Shown here: positions 32,741 through 43,688 of the stretch, one piece after another
How positions within the stretch are numbered: the first letter of the stretch is position 1
Layout of the letters: each line of letters begins with the position of its first letter
Assembly: GCA_016648135.1 (NCBI GenBank)
Contig: JADDOH010001582.1
Span: forward strand, 180,002-244,001
Length of the DNA: 64,000 nucleotides
Reading direction: 5' to 3'
From: Agrypnia vestita
Lineage: Eukaryota > Arthropoda > Insecta > Trichoptera > Phryganeidae
Made by a program: the position numbers and the translations under genes
The notes under the pieces: model-generated
Databases searched by the model: none
The model's input: only the letters and a program-made list of their open reading frames with translations
What the model was told of the DNA's origin: nothing

Positions 32741-34394
32741 ATAATATGTCTGTTAAGACAAAATCAACACTTCAGATAACTTTCTGTGCATAAAACGGAT
32801 ATTATTACAAGCTTGAGAAATAGTGTTACTATAAAAAAGAAGTACATAATAGAAAGAACCAGGACCTTCCGGGATATTTTGAAACGTCACGCTTCTTCGC
32901 TTCAAAAGCTTCAAAAGGGCAGCAATAGGGGCAGTCGGGGTGAAGCTCAAAAACACTCTTCGCGAGGCCAGTTTTTTCAGTTCAAGTCTGAATTTCTGCT
33001 ATCTAAAATTGCGATCAGCGAGCGACAAGTGATAATAAAAATTAATCTTTAAAACCATCTTAAAAAGTGCGTAAAATCATTGAACAATTGAGTGATGAGA
33101 TTGACATGCTTATTTTTAAATATTGTAATATTAACTTTAAATTTTTATCATTAAATATTTCTATACATATTTCTTCGCATGTATGTATAATATTTTATTA
33201 AAAAAACAGTTATCTATCACACTTGTGACATTCTCCGGTTCCATACACAAGTTTATACTTTCATGGGACTGTAAAAAAATTGAAAATAATCCATCAAAAT
33301 TAAATAATGTGTACCATATATGTAAAATATTGTGTAAACTTAAATATTAATAAAAATAAAACAATATTAAGTTAGTACCGGGTCAAAGAAAAGTATTAAG
33401 GGAGGACTTTTAACATTAATCCTCCTTTTTGCATTTTTTTTGTCGAAAACAAACATTTTTTACATCAGAAATTGAACATTAGATTAGAGTTCTTTTTTTA
33501 ATAGTTATAACATACACAAAAAACTTTACATTTATCTAAAACTTTTCGGTTTGCAACATTTATAATGTAAGTTCGTAAAGCACCCTGAACACGAATTTAA
33601 TGGCCGCGGTGTTTCTAACTCCAACCTCGGACAACATAGTTTTAAAGAGAATGTGAACATATTTTACTTTATTACACTCTAACTCAACAAAATAATGCGA
33701 ACGTTTTAAAATGATAATGATAATTCTTGTACATGTTTAAAAAAATGCATAAATAAAGTTATATAACTTATATAAGAAAATGTTGTGTCAGAATAGCAGG
33801 TCAAAAATAGCACCTACCCGTCGCAATTTTTTTTACTAAATCTCTTTCCCGGGGAAAGTTTGGTATGGACTGCTAGTATAATATAAATTACAAGATCTTT
33901 ATAATGTTTTTTTTAAACAATTTTTAATAGTTTTTAAAACAGCCTGTAAAACCTTGAACAATTTAATATTCAAGTAAGGGTAAAATACGAGGGTTCTTAA
34001 CATTAATCTTAATCATAAGCTCTTGTGCTGCTGGTTTTCAGATTTTATATAACACATCCTATAGATTATAAAATAAAAAATAGATGAATACGTCCGGAAT
34101 CAAAATTAAAAGCATCGATAAAGCAGTAAGATAATAAATATTATATAATATCTACACTTGAACGTATATAAAGTAGAGTATCTAAGTGTTGAATTTTATA
34201 GTGAATATTGAAATTAAGCTATCCTTATTTTATTTTAAAATACGAATGTGATATCTTAATACAATCAAGGATTCTAGAAACGAAGGAAATTAACCAACTC
34301 TCATACTTTCAGAGTTAAACTTTCTTTTATTCGAAATATTTTTTTAGTAAATTCTAAGAACACGAGTACTGAATTTTATACACAAAGGGAATAT
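32741..34394. other. AT-rich stretch, nothing coding recognised
   Basis: 33010-33027 (TGCGATCAGCGAGCGACA) is identical to 60872-60889; no other feature. Confidence 0.45.
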
Positions 34395-34740
34395 CATTAA
34401 TTAATATAAATTATAGATTATTCACGGAGACGAAATTAGTCATATGGGAAAGTATATATATAAGTTTTTATCTTTAATAATATTGTGTCATACTGTACCT
34501 AATCAAAATAAAAAAATAAACGTCTCTTTTATAAGCGCCGACATGTTTATACTATTTCATGAAAATGATAAATATTCATGAAACAAATAATGTAAATGAG
34601 GTACATAAATAACAAAGTAGGGTACACATTTCAAATTTGATAGATGTGTCGTTGATCTTGGGTGGAATCGTGAACGTTGCATTATGTAAAAATCACCTAA
34701 GCAAGTCGTAAGTCCTACAAATACCCAATTAAGACTTCCT
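34395..34740. repeat. Diverged copy of the 537-747 foldback family
   Basis: Contains CGGAGACGAAAT, ATGGGAAAGTA, AACGTTGCATTATGTAAA, AAGTCGTAAGTCCT and CCCAATTAAGACTTCCT in the same order as the related stretches at 541-705. The inverted arms are no longer complementary. Confidence 0.5.
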
Positions 34741-36760
34741 TAAATATACATAACTTGGTCCTCGTGAAATATCTGTAATATATCTTAATTAATCTCTTTT
34801 ATTCTTTTAAATGTGGCCATTTGGTATCACGTTCCCAACCAGTAAAATTTAATTTTTTTAATTGTATAGTATAATTAAATCTCAAGCTTTCAAGGGTGGC
34901 GACGGGAAGGTCAATGGATTAAATTACCCTTTATGGGGTTAGGAACGTAACTAATTGCCTGCCCTATCGAACGTTTTTAATCCACCCTTAAGTCAAAACC
35001 TCGCCAAAACAAAACGATCATGAAACAAAATATTGTATTTAACTACATACACAGCAGGCTTGAGGATCGTAATTTGTATCGGCGTATATTTACGTTCCTA
35101 GGTAATCAACCAATTATCGCTTGCTTCAAAATTAAATTTTTTAACTAACGAAAAAATGTTTCATTTTCCTTTTTATGAAAATAATCAAATTTTTAAGGCA
35201 TTGCAAACGATGAAATAATAAAAAAAAACATGACTATAAAAGAATGAATGGGTTCTCATTTATTGTATAATTGACTTTTGTAATTGAGTTTGGCCTATTT
35301 TAACTGCTTATTCTATATTATTATTCACTTGACTGCTTATTCTATATATTGTATTATTAATTAAGATTTTGATATATTATATAATATTATATTACCTTTC
35401 TTATTGTTATTTAATTAGATTACACTAACAATATGATTGTATGTGGTTATCCCTCACCACGCACAAGAATTCATAATTATTTTTGGTGAGATATATACAT
35501 ACAAAAAAAATTGAATTATAAACATTTTCTAGCATTGTAATAAAATATTATATATATTATTAATTAAATAAATAAAAAAAAAGAGAAAAAATATTTTTTA
35601 TCAGACATTTAACTAACCATCCCGCCGTTTCCCCACATCGTTCTAGAATCTCGTGATTCTAAAACAAAGCGTATTATATTGTTTTAGAATCTTGTGATTG
35701 TGTCTCGTGAATCAAAAAATGTTGGCATACTGGCCGACATCAGCAGTACCGAGACGAAGACAACGAGCATGTTGTATTCAATAAGGTACTGACACATTAA
35801 AAGACCTTTCCCTCAAAAAATATTGGTTATACATAAATTGGAAATACACCACAGAATAGTTTAGAAAACATATGGCTATTGTTATTTGGTATGGATATCT
35901 AACACAACGTTATGGAAATTTGCAAGAACTGTGTTTTAAAATAACTTCAAAATATATCATAAAATATGAATGGTTCTTACTCACCTTTTGGAAACATTTT
36001 TTTGAATTTTTTGAACACGGCGAAGGCCTTGTGATTCACGGAACACTTCCTATCCATCACTAGCACTTGCTCATATCACATTGTTAATTTTATCAATAAA
36101 TTTGATCCACTGAATGTTTAATAATGATTTGAAAAATATATTATTTTAATATTTGATAAGTCTGGAAAAGTGGATTTTTATAAAACATATAAAAAAATTG
36201 TTCTGATTGACGGTTGACCTCCACACAAGACGCATATAAAAAAGTCAAATGGATATCCGTTGATTAGTGCTGCCATCGGAACGCATCGGTTATTGACGAA
36301 ATTACCACTTTAAGTATGTAAGGTGCATTTAAAAATGTGTAACATTTTATAATAAACAATTAGTGTGTTAATATTGAACTAACTGGTAATTGAATTTCTA
36401 TAATCTCCACTGCCATTGTTAGTGTAGGATCGAATATATAAATAAAAAATCCGTTACTATGGAGAAGTACCGACACGACCACTGTTGACGGATACTCAAG
36501 GAATACTATTGAGTCCCGTCGCCTCGAGTACCCGGAAGATCCTCGAAGATCCCGAAAGGTCGAGACCTTGAGCCTTTCACTTCGTAATATCAAAATATCC
36601 CCGCAAAACTATTTTATATATCGCCTTATTTGTTCAACACTAAATTCGGAGAATTGAATCTCTTTAATTCATCAATCTATGATTTTAAAACTCTGGGATA
36701 TTCACCTCACTCAAAAATCGTTTTTTTTGATGCAGTTTCTTTCTTTTGTCTATAATTTGG
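34741..36760. other. AT-rich stretch, nothing coding recognised
   Basis: 36470-36590 is a local GC-rich patch (GTCGCCTCGAGTACCCGGAA, GATCCTCGAAGATCCCGAAA) of unknown origin. 35650-35720 has repeated TAGAATCT(C/T)GTGATT. No gene supported. Confidence 0.4.
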
Positions 36761-36998
36761 CAGAACTTTCAAGATTTATAAAGGCATTACGTAATTATTT
36801 ATTTTAGATAAATTTGAAGATTTTATTAACTACTTAATACGTGTATTAATAAATGAGTTTACCTATCTTTTACAGCGATGGCACATTTCTGGTGAAATAT
36901 GGAAATCCTTTACAGGGCTGAAGGTTGTCTAAAAACCAAAAAACCATCATAGTCTTAATTCCTAACAGCCATGTAGTGGTCTGTGAGCTGAATAGTAA
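36761..36998 (+). repeat. Direct repeat pair, left copy (238 bp)
   Basis: Matches 37902-38138 along its length, including ACAGCGATGGCACATTTCTG / ACAGCGATAGCACATTTCTG, GGTGAAATATGGAAATCCTT (identical) and GGCTGAAGGTTGTCTAAAAA (identical). Separated by 903 bp. Could be the two ends of a short LTR-type (TRIM-like) element or two copies of one repeat. Confidence 0.85.
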
Positions 36999-37020
36999 GT
37001 AATACATGTATATATGCTAA

Positions 37021-37165
37021 AAAATAGAAAAATAAACAAATAACTAAATAAATAAATAAATAAATAAATACATAAAAAAAAATTAATTAAAAAAAAAAAT
37101 AAATAAAAAAAAATAAAATATATATATATATAAAAAATAAATATATATATAAATGAAAAAATAGT
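37021..37165. repeat. Low-complexity AAAT/AT tract
   Basis: (AAAT)n followed by poly-A and (TA)n runs over about 145 bp. Confidence 0.9.
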
Positions 37166-37318
37166 CGCTCCATTTCTAATCTCATTCGCCTTATTGGTCT
37201 TGAATTTAGTAGAAACTTGTTAATCAATCATTCTCTCCACATATGACCCAGCCACTGAAGTCTTCCCAAGCCCAATGCTTTAAATTTTGTGAATATTAGC
37301 TCCTTAAATCCTATTTTC

Positions 37319-37400
37319 ATAGCACAAGCGCTCAGCTTAGCTTGAAAAGAGTAAGAATATTGATGTGACACGTATTCCGTGTTCGCATCTCTATATTTCT
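37319..37400 (+). repeat. SINE 3' half (family of 12090-12274)
   Basis: CATAGCACAAGCGCTCAGCT to CACGTATTCCGTGTTCGCAT then CTCTAT matches the minus-strand SINE body at 12090-12175 with about one change per ten bases. No tRNA-like head. Confidence 0.7.
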
Positions 37401-37423
37401 AAAAAATAAAAAATAAAATACAA

Positions 37424-37466
37424 TAAAGAGCTCATTCATTGCTCATCACAATGAATGAGCTCTTTA
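37424..37466. repeat. Perfect hairpin, 18-bp arms
   Basis: TAAAGAGCTCATTCATTG and its exact complement CAATGAATGAGCTCTTTA with a 7-nt loop. Isolated in AT-rich DNA. Confidence 0.9.
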
Positions 37467-37901
37467 TCAATGTACATTGTCTAGAACCAGTACCTACAAA
37501 GATACGCCATAATTTTTTTCTTTCAAAACGTTCAGTATTTGCTCGTTCCTCTTAGTCAGTACTCATTTGTCATATCTATATGTGAGCATTGGTCTGAAGA
37601 GCGTTTTTTAATAAATTTATACAGAAACACAAATCTTCAAGTGTTTCTGGTCAGTAGTCTGGATTTTATCTGATTTTAGAGACAGAAATCGCATCGATTT
37701 GCGCTCACTATGCGCTTTTAGATCTTCTGTAGTGTTTTATTCTTATGTGTTATCGGAGAACTAAGATCTTGGTACCATGTGGAAATTTTGATTTTTACAA
37801 TACAGTACTGGGATTTGTCGGGTGCATCCAACGGCCATGTATTTGGTCTTCTGCTGATTAGTAAATTTCATAGTGAAGTAAATAAATCTTATAATAGAGG
37901 C

Positions 37902-38138
37902 CCAGAATTTCAAAATATATAAAGGTATAACGTAATTATTTCTATTAAATTAATTTAAAGAATATATTAACTACTTAATAAGTGTATTAATAAGTGAGTT
38001 TACCTATCTGTTACAGCGATAGCACATTTCTGGTGAAATATGGAAATCCTTTACCGGGCTGAAGGTTGTCTAAAAACCATCCAGCTATACAGCCTTAATT
38101 TCTAACAGTCACGTAGTGGTCCGTGAGCTGAATAGTAA
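37902..38138 (+). repeat. Direct repeat pair, right copy (237 bp)
   Basis: See the left copy at 36761-36998. The sequence between the copies (36999-37901) contains a microsatellite, the SINE half and unidentified DNA; no retroelement protein was recognised. Confidence 0.85.
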
Positions 38139-39160
38139 TTGACTCTGACCCAGCGACCTGCACTAAGCTGGACACTAAAGTACCAAGAAGAAAAATATAA
38201 TTGTTCACAGCGACATTTCAATTGAAATTGATTACACCGCAAACTTTTATCGTTTTTACTTTTTCTCTACTGCTCATGTTGGATATTCAAATTAAAAAAG
38301 ATCGTTTTGGCAATGTGGCCTATGAATACGAAATACAGAAATGAGCTGTCGATGACGAACTCTGCATATAAATTATATATGAGGTTTATAAAATAATGAA
38401 GTATAGAAAACAAAAGTAAAAGCATTATTATCTATGTAAAAAAATCCATCATTAACGCTACCAAGAAGCCATGCTACGCTAGTAATTTTCATAACATTAA
38501 CTCGCGGCCAAAATAGATATTTAGTAAAAAGCTTTGATAGGTTAGTAATACTTATTCAAAAATGGAAAGGGCATCTTTGAATCGTTATCGAGGATGAAAA
38601 GCGAAATACAAAAAACTAGTGTACGTGTTTTAATAGTTCTTTTTTGAAAAAAAAAACTTTATTACTCCCTTTCTTTTAACTCGTAGCGTCTGTTTGTCCG
38701 CCGAAAAAACTTTGAATCGATTATTAACCCTTTTCCCGTGATCAAATTGAGCTGAAACTTTGCAGGCCACTTACCCGTAATCCAATCAAGCTGAAACTTT
38801 GCAGGCAGACTCGTGGCGACGACAAAAATGATATACAAAATTTTGGATTTTTCGAATTATTTTCAAACTGGAAACCATACAAATGAGAAAGGAGCCCGAC
38901 GCGTGGAGAAAGCGCGAAACCTGTTTCAACTAGTCTGACTCGAACCATGGGTAGAAACAATACAAATGAGAAAGGGAGTAAAATAAAAACTTTTTTATTA
39001 TTTTTGAAATTCTCAGCGGATTATTGTGGATGCGTGCTATATTGGAGCCTTATTATTGACTTACCGAGGTACAGAAGCTATTACAAATATTACTATTTAT
39101 TACTTACGAGATACAGAAGCTATAAGATACTAAGCTGTTTTTGAAAAACTTTCAACGTTT
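38139..39160. other. Stretch with short duplicated segments, no gene
   Basis: 38425-38515 is copy 2 of the repeat at 21055. GAGCTGAAACTTTGCAGGC / AAGCTGAAACTTTGCAGGC occur 40 bp apart near 38750-38806, and ATACAAATGAGAAAGG occurs at about 38877 and 38960, so a unit was partly duplicated. Confidence 0.5.
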
Positions 39161-39165
39161 GTAGG

Positions 39166-39535
39166 TGATGGCTCATACCTTACTTACAGCTTACCACAGT
39201 TCAAAAAACAACTTAAGACGCATTTATTTAGACAATCCTATAAAAACCTATAGAATCTGACCACAACAACGCTAGCTAATGTTTTCCACTCGTATTGTGC
39301 ACTCCGCGAAAACACTTAATTCTTTCAGGCACTTTAACTATTATAGTTCTCAATTTTAATTCCATTTCTTGTATGCCACCTAGTGAATAAGTAATAGTAA
39401 ATAAGTTTTTTCTTTTCTAGCAGTAAGTTGTTTTTCTAAGATAATAATTTTTTTGTGTAAAGCGCCCTTGAGGTGAGTATTCGCGAAAACGGCGCTTTAT
39501 AAGTTATCCAGTTATTATCATTATTATTATTAGAG
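39166..39535 (+). pseudogene. CR1/L2-like LINE 3' end
   Basis: PQFKKQLKTHLFRQSYKNL followed by a stop near 39255 is the standard CR1/L2/Rex1-type C-terminus (F-K-x-x-L-K-T-x-L-F). The 3' UTR carries GAGGTGAGTATTCGCGAAAA and CGGCGCTTTATAAGTTAT and ends in ATTATCATTATTATTATTA, a microsatellite tail usual for the group. Confidence 0.75.
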
Positions 39536-39781
39536 AAACCATTTACGTTTAGGAGGTTTGTATCCAATACGGTACTAAGCCATTGGACGTAAGACACAGT
39601 GGATGTTAGGCCAGCAATTAACATCATTCACTTGAGCCAGCGAGCCGGAACAGATGGAGCCTTGAACTCAACAATGTTCTGAACATTCAGCCAAGTGCAA
39701 AGATTTGACTGATTTGAAGCGTGCAGGGTACTTCAAACTTTTCACATCATCTTCAAAATGTAAGTACGTTTTGAAAATTAC

Positions 39782-39865
39782 AACTGACTGATAATAATAA
39801 TATTTGCATAACTCATATAGCGCCGTTTTCGCGAATACTCACCTCAAAATCGCTTAATATATAAT
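39782..39865 (-). mobile_element. Second 3' end of the same CR1/L2-like family, opposite strand
   Basis: Minus: GAGGTGAGTATTCGCGAAAA is identical to the + copy at about 39470, and CGGCGCTATATGAGTTATG and an ATTATTATTATC tail follow. Only the last 80 bp are present. It forms an inverted pair with 39460-39535. Confidence 0.75.
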
Positions 39866-41384
39866 GGTTTAGACAACGTTGAATTTAAAAAAATCTTTTT
39901 CTTTCTATAGAAGTGATATAAAGTATATACATTTTTTTTTGCGTTTTTCTAGAATTTTTTTCTTCAAAATAGTGTATCAAATATTTTTAAAATGTTGAGG
40001 CCGATTTTATTAAAATTTTGCACACCATATATATATATATATTATCTTTTTTTATTCAATTGATTCAGCAACATTGTAGATTGATATTTAAAAAAAATAT
40101 TGATTGTATTATTTGTATAAATCTATATATATTATTTGATTAATTACACATACATGTTTCGGAAATACCTTTATATAAATATTACTACATACTTTACTAA
40201 TTTCTAATGATTCTAAATTATTCAATTTCAGATTATTTATGTGTAAAATAGAAAGAAATTTTCTAATAAATTGTCTGCAAATTCAGAAAAACCATGATTA
40301 TTCAGACATCTCAAATCTTCTTCGTTTTCTTCTTAAACTCTTACATTGAAATCATCTGACATACTAATTTTTTTGGACTATGCTATGTGATTGATATTAT
40401 AAGAAAATAATTAACTCACTCATTTCAAACAAACCATAGGGACACAATTCAATTCACCATCATGTGTGATGCGTCACATAAAGAGCTTTGCGAGACCATA
40501 TCTATAAACACTTTTAAATTATTTGTTTTCGAAAATATTTACCAATGTGTGTAATTAATAGTAATAATAAAGTAATTATGTATGTGAGTGTGTGAATGCG
40601 AACCGAATCGGATTAGAGCACGCCGTGTATGTGGGCTGTGTTTGTAGTCACCTTTATGCGTGTGTATATTTGTATCGTGTAGGTATGTATGTAGCAAAGA
40701 TTCGATTATTCGTGTGAGTGTAAATATGCAATAAAGAGGTAACAAGAGAAACATGTTCTTACGATTTACACTGAATACACTAGTAAAGTTGTAAAGCTTG
40801 GTTGAAATACACTGATTCGAATTAACGCGGCGGGAACGGAGTTATTTTTTTATAATTTTTTTTCTGGACCACTTGGAAAAGATTGACCCATCTATGCCAT
40901 TTACTTTGGATGTTTGTGCAGTGTAAATTATGACTCAAAAATTAATCGTTCCAAGCTGTAAAGGAGATGATCTTAACTGTTTTTTAATGTTAATAATTCT
41001 GGGATTGTTAGATTCGTAAATCACTCATCTCCTTTCTTTGTACTTCTAATGAGTATAATCAAGATCGTCACAAGGACTACCCGCTACAGTAGAGCCTTTC
41101 ACTCATTATAACTTTTGTGCTTAAAAAGACCGAAATTTGTCATAATTATAATTAATGTTGAATAAAATGTTTAATTCAATTTTTTTTCCATTAGTGGTCT
41201 GATGAGTCATTATTTCGACAATTCAATTGGATTTTACAATATATGAAAAAAAGATTGAACCTAAGTTATGTTACAAATAACCTATAATACACGACAAAAT
41301 CTAATTGTTTAAGACTGATTTAATTTAATCTAATCTTCATTTAAAAAATCATGCAAATATCTGATCTGTCATGATGTCAAACTA
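39866..41384. other. AT-rich stretch, nothing recognised
   Basis: 40570-40700 is rich in TATGTATGTGAGTGTGTG-like TG repeats. No gene supported. Confidence 0.45.
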
Positions 41385-41572
41385 TCTAACTAACTAACTT
41401 ACCATCGCGCTGTTTCCTCGCGTGTTGTCACATGATGGATGGAACGCCTCTGTCTCGGCATACATCTCTCATCATACGACCACATCCATATTCACACATC
41501 TTCGACTACAACCTCTTCTGTGTATAGTTTTCTGGGATATTCTACCGTGTATATGTGACCTCTCTGGCCGAC

Positions 41573-41604
41573 GTTTCGGATCCCATTGCAGGGTCCATCA
41601 TCAG
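41573..41604 (-). ncRNA. Hammerhead-like core motif M3a
   Basis: Minus: CTGATGA (exact first box), T, stem GGACCC-TGCAAT-GGGATCC with one bulged A, then GAAACGTC (exact second box). It points away from the foldback centre. Confidence 0.45.
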
Positions 41605-41655
41605 GGAATCATATACATGATACATCATATATATGATGTACCATGTACATCAGCC

Positions 41656-41687
41656 CTGATGATGGACCCTGCAATGGGATCCGAAAC
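41656..41687 (+). ncRNA. Hammerhead-like core motif M3b
   Basis: Exact inverted copy of M3a on the + strand. After GAAACGTCGGCC comes AGAGAGGTCACATATAT, and before the first box TATATGATGTACCATGTACA. ACATATAT and ATATATGATGT could pair as a stem I, with GTC before it as a cleavage-site candidate, but this pairing is speculative. Confidence 0.45.
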
Positions 41688-42328
41688 GTCGGCCAGAGAG
41701 GTCACATATATACGGCAGAATATCCCAGAAAACTATACACGGAAGATTCTGGACGGCCTTAGGACATTTTTTGACTACAAGATCGACGATTGTTGAGGCT
41801 CCTAAGAAGACCATCTTTCAGAATCTGGCTAATCTGCTCATGTGGAGTCTTCCGCGGCCGTCCTCTCTTTCTGGCGCGTCAACATTTGCGTCAAATATCT
41901 TTCTTGCCATTATTTTCTCATTTATTCGCTCAACATGCCCCAAACCACCTTTGCGACCCTTTTTTAATTCTATTCTGTATGCCTGTTTTACAATCTTGCA
42001 TAATTTTTTGCTTTCTTAACTCTATCAAGAATGGTCATTAAGAATATAATTTTGAAACTGCCATGTTTGTCGTCAGACTTTTGGTAGAGACATGATGTGG
42101 ATAGTGATGACCAATGTGGAGTGCAACGAAAAAGTTCAACTTTACCTACAGAACCTTACGGTATTCATGTACGTGTCACGAATTATGTAGGGGTGTAGTA
42201 TAACGTGTGGCAAGCGAATAAGAAAGACAATAGGTAGTTATAATAGTTACTCACGGTAGGTAAAGTCTTTTTAGTTTAATTTATATAAATTATTTTTGTA
42301 AACATAACTTATTTATTTAAAAAAACAT

Positions 42329-42356
42329 GTTTCGAAACCAATGGCTTCTTCGTCAG
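42329..42356 (-). ncRNA. Hammerhead-like core motif M4a
   Basis: Minus: CTGACGA, A, stem GAAGCC-ATT-GGTTTC (one G-T pair), GAAAC. It fits CTGANGA...GAAAC with one extra base before the stem. Confidence 0.45.
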
Positions 42357-42477
42357 GATAACAAAAATAAAATTTAAAAATCGAAGTACAGATCAAAATA
42401 TCAAAAAGTATATATAGAAATATTTTTATTTAATATTTTGATCTATATTTCGATTTTTAAATTTTATTTTTGTTATC

Positions 42478-42505
42478 CTGACGAAGAAGCCATTGGCTTC
42501 GAAAC
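42478..42505 (+). ncRNA. Hammerhead-like core motif M4b
   Basis: CTGACGA, A, perfect 6-bp stem GAAGCC-ATT-GGCTTC, then GAAACATG. Best stem of all the copies. Confidence 0.5.
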
Positions 42506-42865
42506 ATGTTGATTATTTTCAATAAATAAGTGGTGTTTACAAAGTTAATTTATATAAATTATAATTATGTCACCACAAAATAAATTTGCTATATTTGAAG
42601 AGGAAGCCTTTTTAGTTTACTTTGGATGACTCAAAATTTTAGGGTGCGATTACAATATACATGTTTGTTGAGGTTATAAAGCTAAATGCGTGTTGACGTC
42701 TCAAAGAATAAAGATGAATGAAAGAGTGGAGAAACACCGCGCGGTACGAACATGCGCCGACTTTGTTCTCTTTGTTCTTGGTCTCGTTTTACAGGTATGT
42801 TGGTTAGGCATGCGATTGGTAGCGCGACACCGCTTTGGTGCCCATCTTCACTGTATGCCTTAGAT

Positions 42866-43680
42866 CAGCGTTTCCCGAAAGGTGATACGCGGAACCCTGG
42901 GGTTCCGTGGAAGGATCACAAGGGTTCCGCGTTCCGTCCGAGAATTAAATGAAAATAGTCATAGTCATTGAAAAGAGTCACAACCGCGCCGCACGAGCGC
43001 CGCAAAAATGAGTTGCAAGTAACCTCAGATGTGGAAAAAAACATACATGAACATTTGATAAGCATTAAAATGTCCTTGAAAGAGTATTTCTCGGAAAAGT
43101 TACAGGACATCGACTGGGTACAGAATCTGTTCGCAAATCATACCAAGCCATGGATGCTAACTGTGTCAGAGTATGAAAATTTGATCGATGTTAAGTGTTT
43201 ATTTTCTCTAAAACAAAAATTCGACTTTTGGATTGGACTTAAAGATGAATACGCTGCAATCCTTGAGAAGGTTATCACATTTCTGCTTCCATTTGTGATG
43301 ACTTACCGATGCGAGACTGGTTTTTCAGCTAACGCTTACACCAAAAATAAGTACAGAAACATACTGGATGCAGCTCCAGATCTTCGCATTCAATTGTCAG
43401 ACATTAAGCCTAATTTTAGTGCTATTATAAGAAAATATGTGAAAAAATTTCATTCTTCACATTTAAATTCAAAGTTACATTGTACCTATTTCTTTGCACA
43501 ATAAATGTTTTACAACACTTAAAATAATTATTTTTCATTTATATTTGTTCTTCCTTTTCAAGACTAACATTAAATTTTTTCAAACTGCAAGGTAATAATT
43601 TTTTTTATCAAAATGGGGTTCCGCCAAGAAAAGTATGATCAATTAGGGTTCCGTGGCAAAAAAAAAATTGGGAACCTCTG
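42866..43680 (+). mobile_element. Internally deleted hAT transposon, 815 bp
   Basis: TIRs CAGCGTTTCCCGAAA at 42866 and CAGAGGTTCCCAATT read on minus from 43680. It is flanked by 8-bp duplications CCTTAGAT (42858-42865) and CCCTAGAT (43681-43688), one mismatch. 8-bp duplications with CAG...CTG ends are the hAT signature. Subterminal GGTTCCGTGG and GGTTCCGC repeats occur at both ends. Only the C-terminal part of the transposase remains. Confidence 0.88.
42968..43504 (+). pseudogene. hAT transposase, C-terminal part (ZBED5-like)
   Basis: 178 codons open from ATG to a stop at 43504. It contains KEYFSEKLQDIDWVQNLF, MLTVSEYENLIDVK, FDFWIGLKDEYAAILEK, and LLPFVMTYRCETGFSANAY followed by TKNKYRN and DLRIQLSDIKPNF. 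The FW-x-x-x-x-x-E-Y ... LLPF-x-T-Y-x-CE-x-GFS block is the hAT dimerisation region, as in ZBED5- and SCAND3-like proteins. The BED zinc finger and the DDE part with catalytic residues are absent, so it cannot transpose by itself. The intact frame suggests youth or, less likely, a retained function. The first ATG is simply the first in frame. Confidence 0.85.
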
Positions 43681-43688
43681 CCCTAGAT

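Larger units (their letters stand above)
41504..41780. mobile_element. Nested foldback element (41512-41772) with 8-bp target duplication
   Basis: GACTACAA stands at 41504-41511 and 41773-41780, directly flanking the insert, and the LINE reads through once the insert and one duplicate are removed. The insert is 261 bp with inverted arms 41520-41606 and 41654-41740 that pair at about 85 of 87 positions, a 47-nt centre that itself is palindrome-rich (ATGATACATCATATATATGA), and one unpaired end with GAAGATTCTGGACGGCC, the complement of the Penelope-related head motif at 31988 and 53776. Each arm carries a hammerhead-like core. Confidence 0.85.
41385..42025 (-). pseudogene. Non-LTR retrotransposon 3' end (GTTAG-tail family), split by a later insertion
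   Basis: Minus from 42025: GGTTTGGGGCATGTTGAGCG, AAATGTTGACGCGCCAGAAA-like sequence and GACGGCCGCGGAAGAC match the + copy at 54560-54850. After 261 foreign bases (41512-41772) the element resumes with GATGAGAGATGTATGCC and ends GGTAAGTTAGTTAGTTAG, the family tail. The coding frame (E-R-M-N-E-K, G-R-P-R-K type) is broken by shifts. Confidence 0.75.
42276..42560. repeat. Foldback with about 125-bp inverted arms
   Basis: The left arm (42276-42398) and right arm (42433-42560) pair with small indels. Core parts such as ACATGTTTCGAAACCAATGG against its complement near 42500 differ by one base. AATTTATATAAATT marks both outer tips. The motif pair M4a/M4b sits in the arms and diverges from the centre, the same geometry as the 41.5-kb element. 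No target duplication is certain. Confidence 0.8.

Noticed and set aside
39166..39865. Single large foldback element
   Set aside because: Arms are explained better by two independent LINE 3' ends in opposite orientation; the left one continues into LINE coding sequence beyond the arm.
41385..41796. 124-codon open frame on + over 41422-41796
   Set aside because: It runs antisense through the LINE and through both arms of the foldback, so it has no independent coding support.
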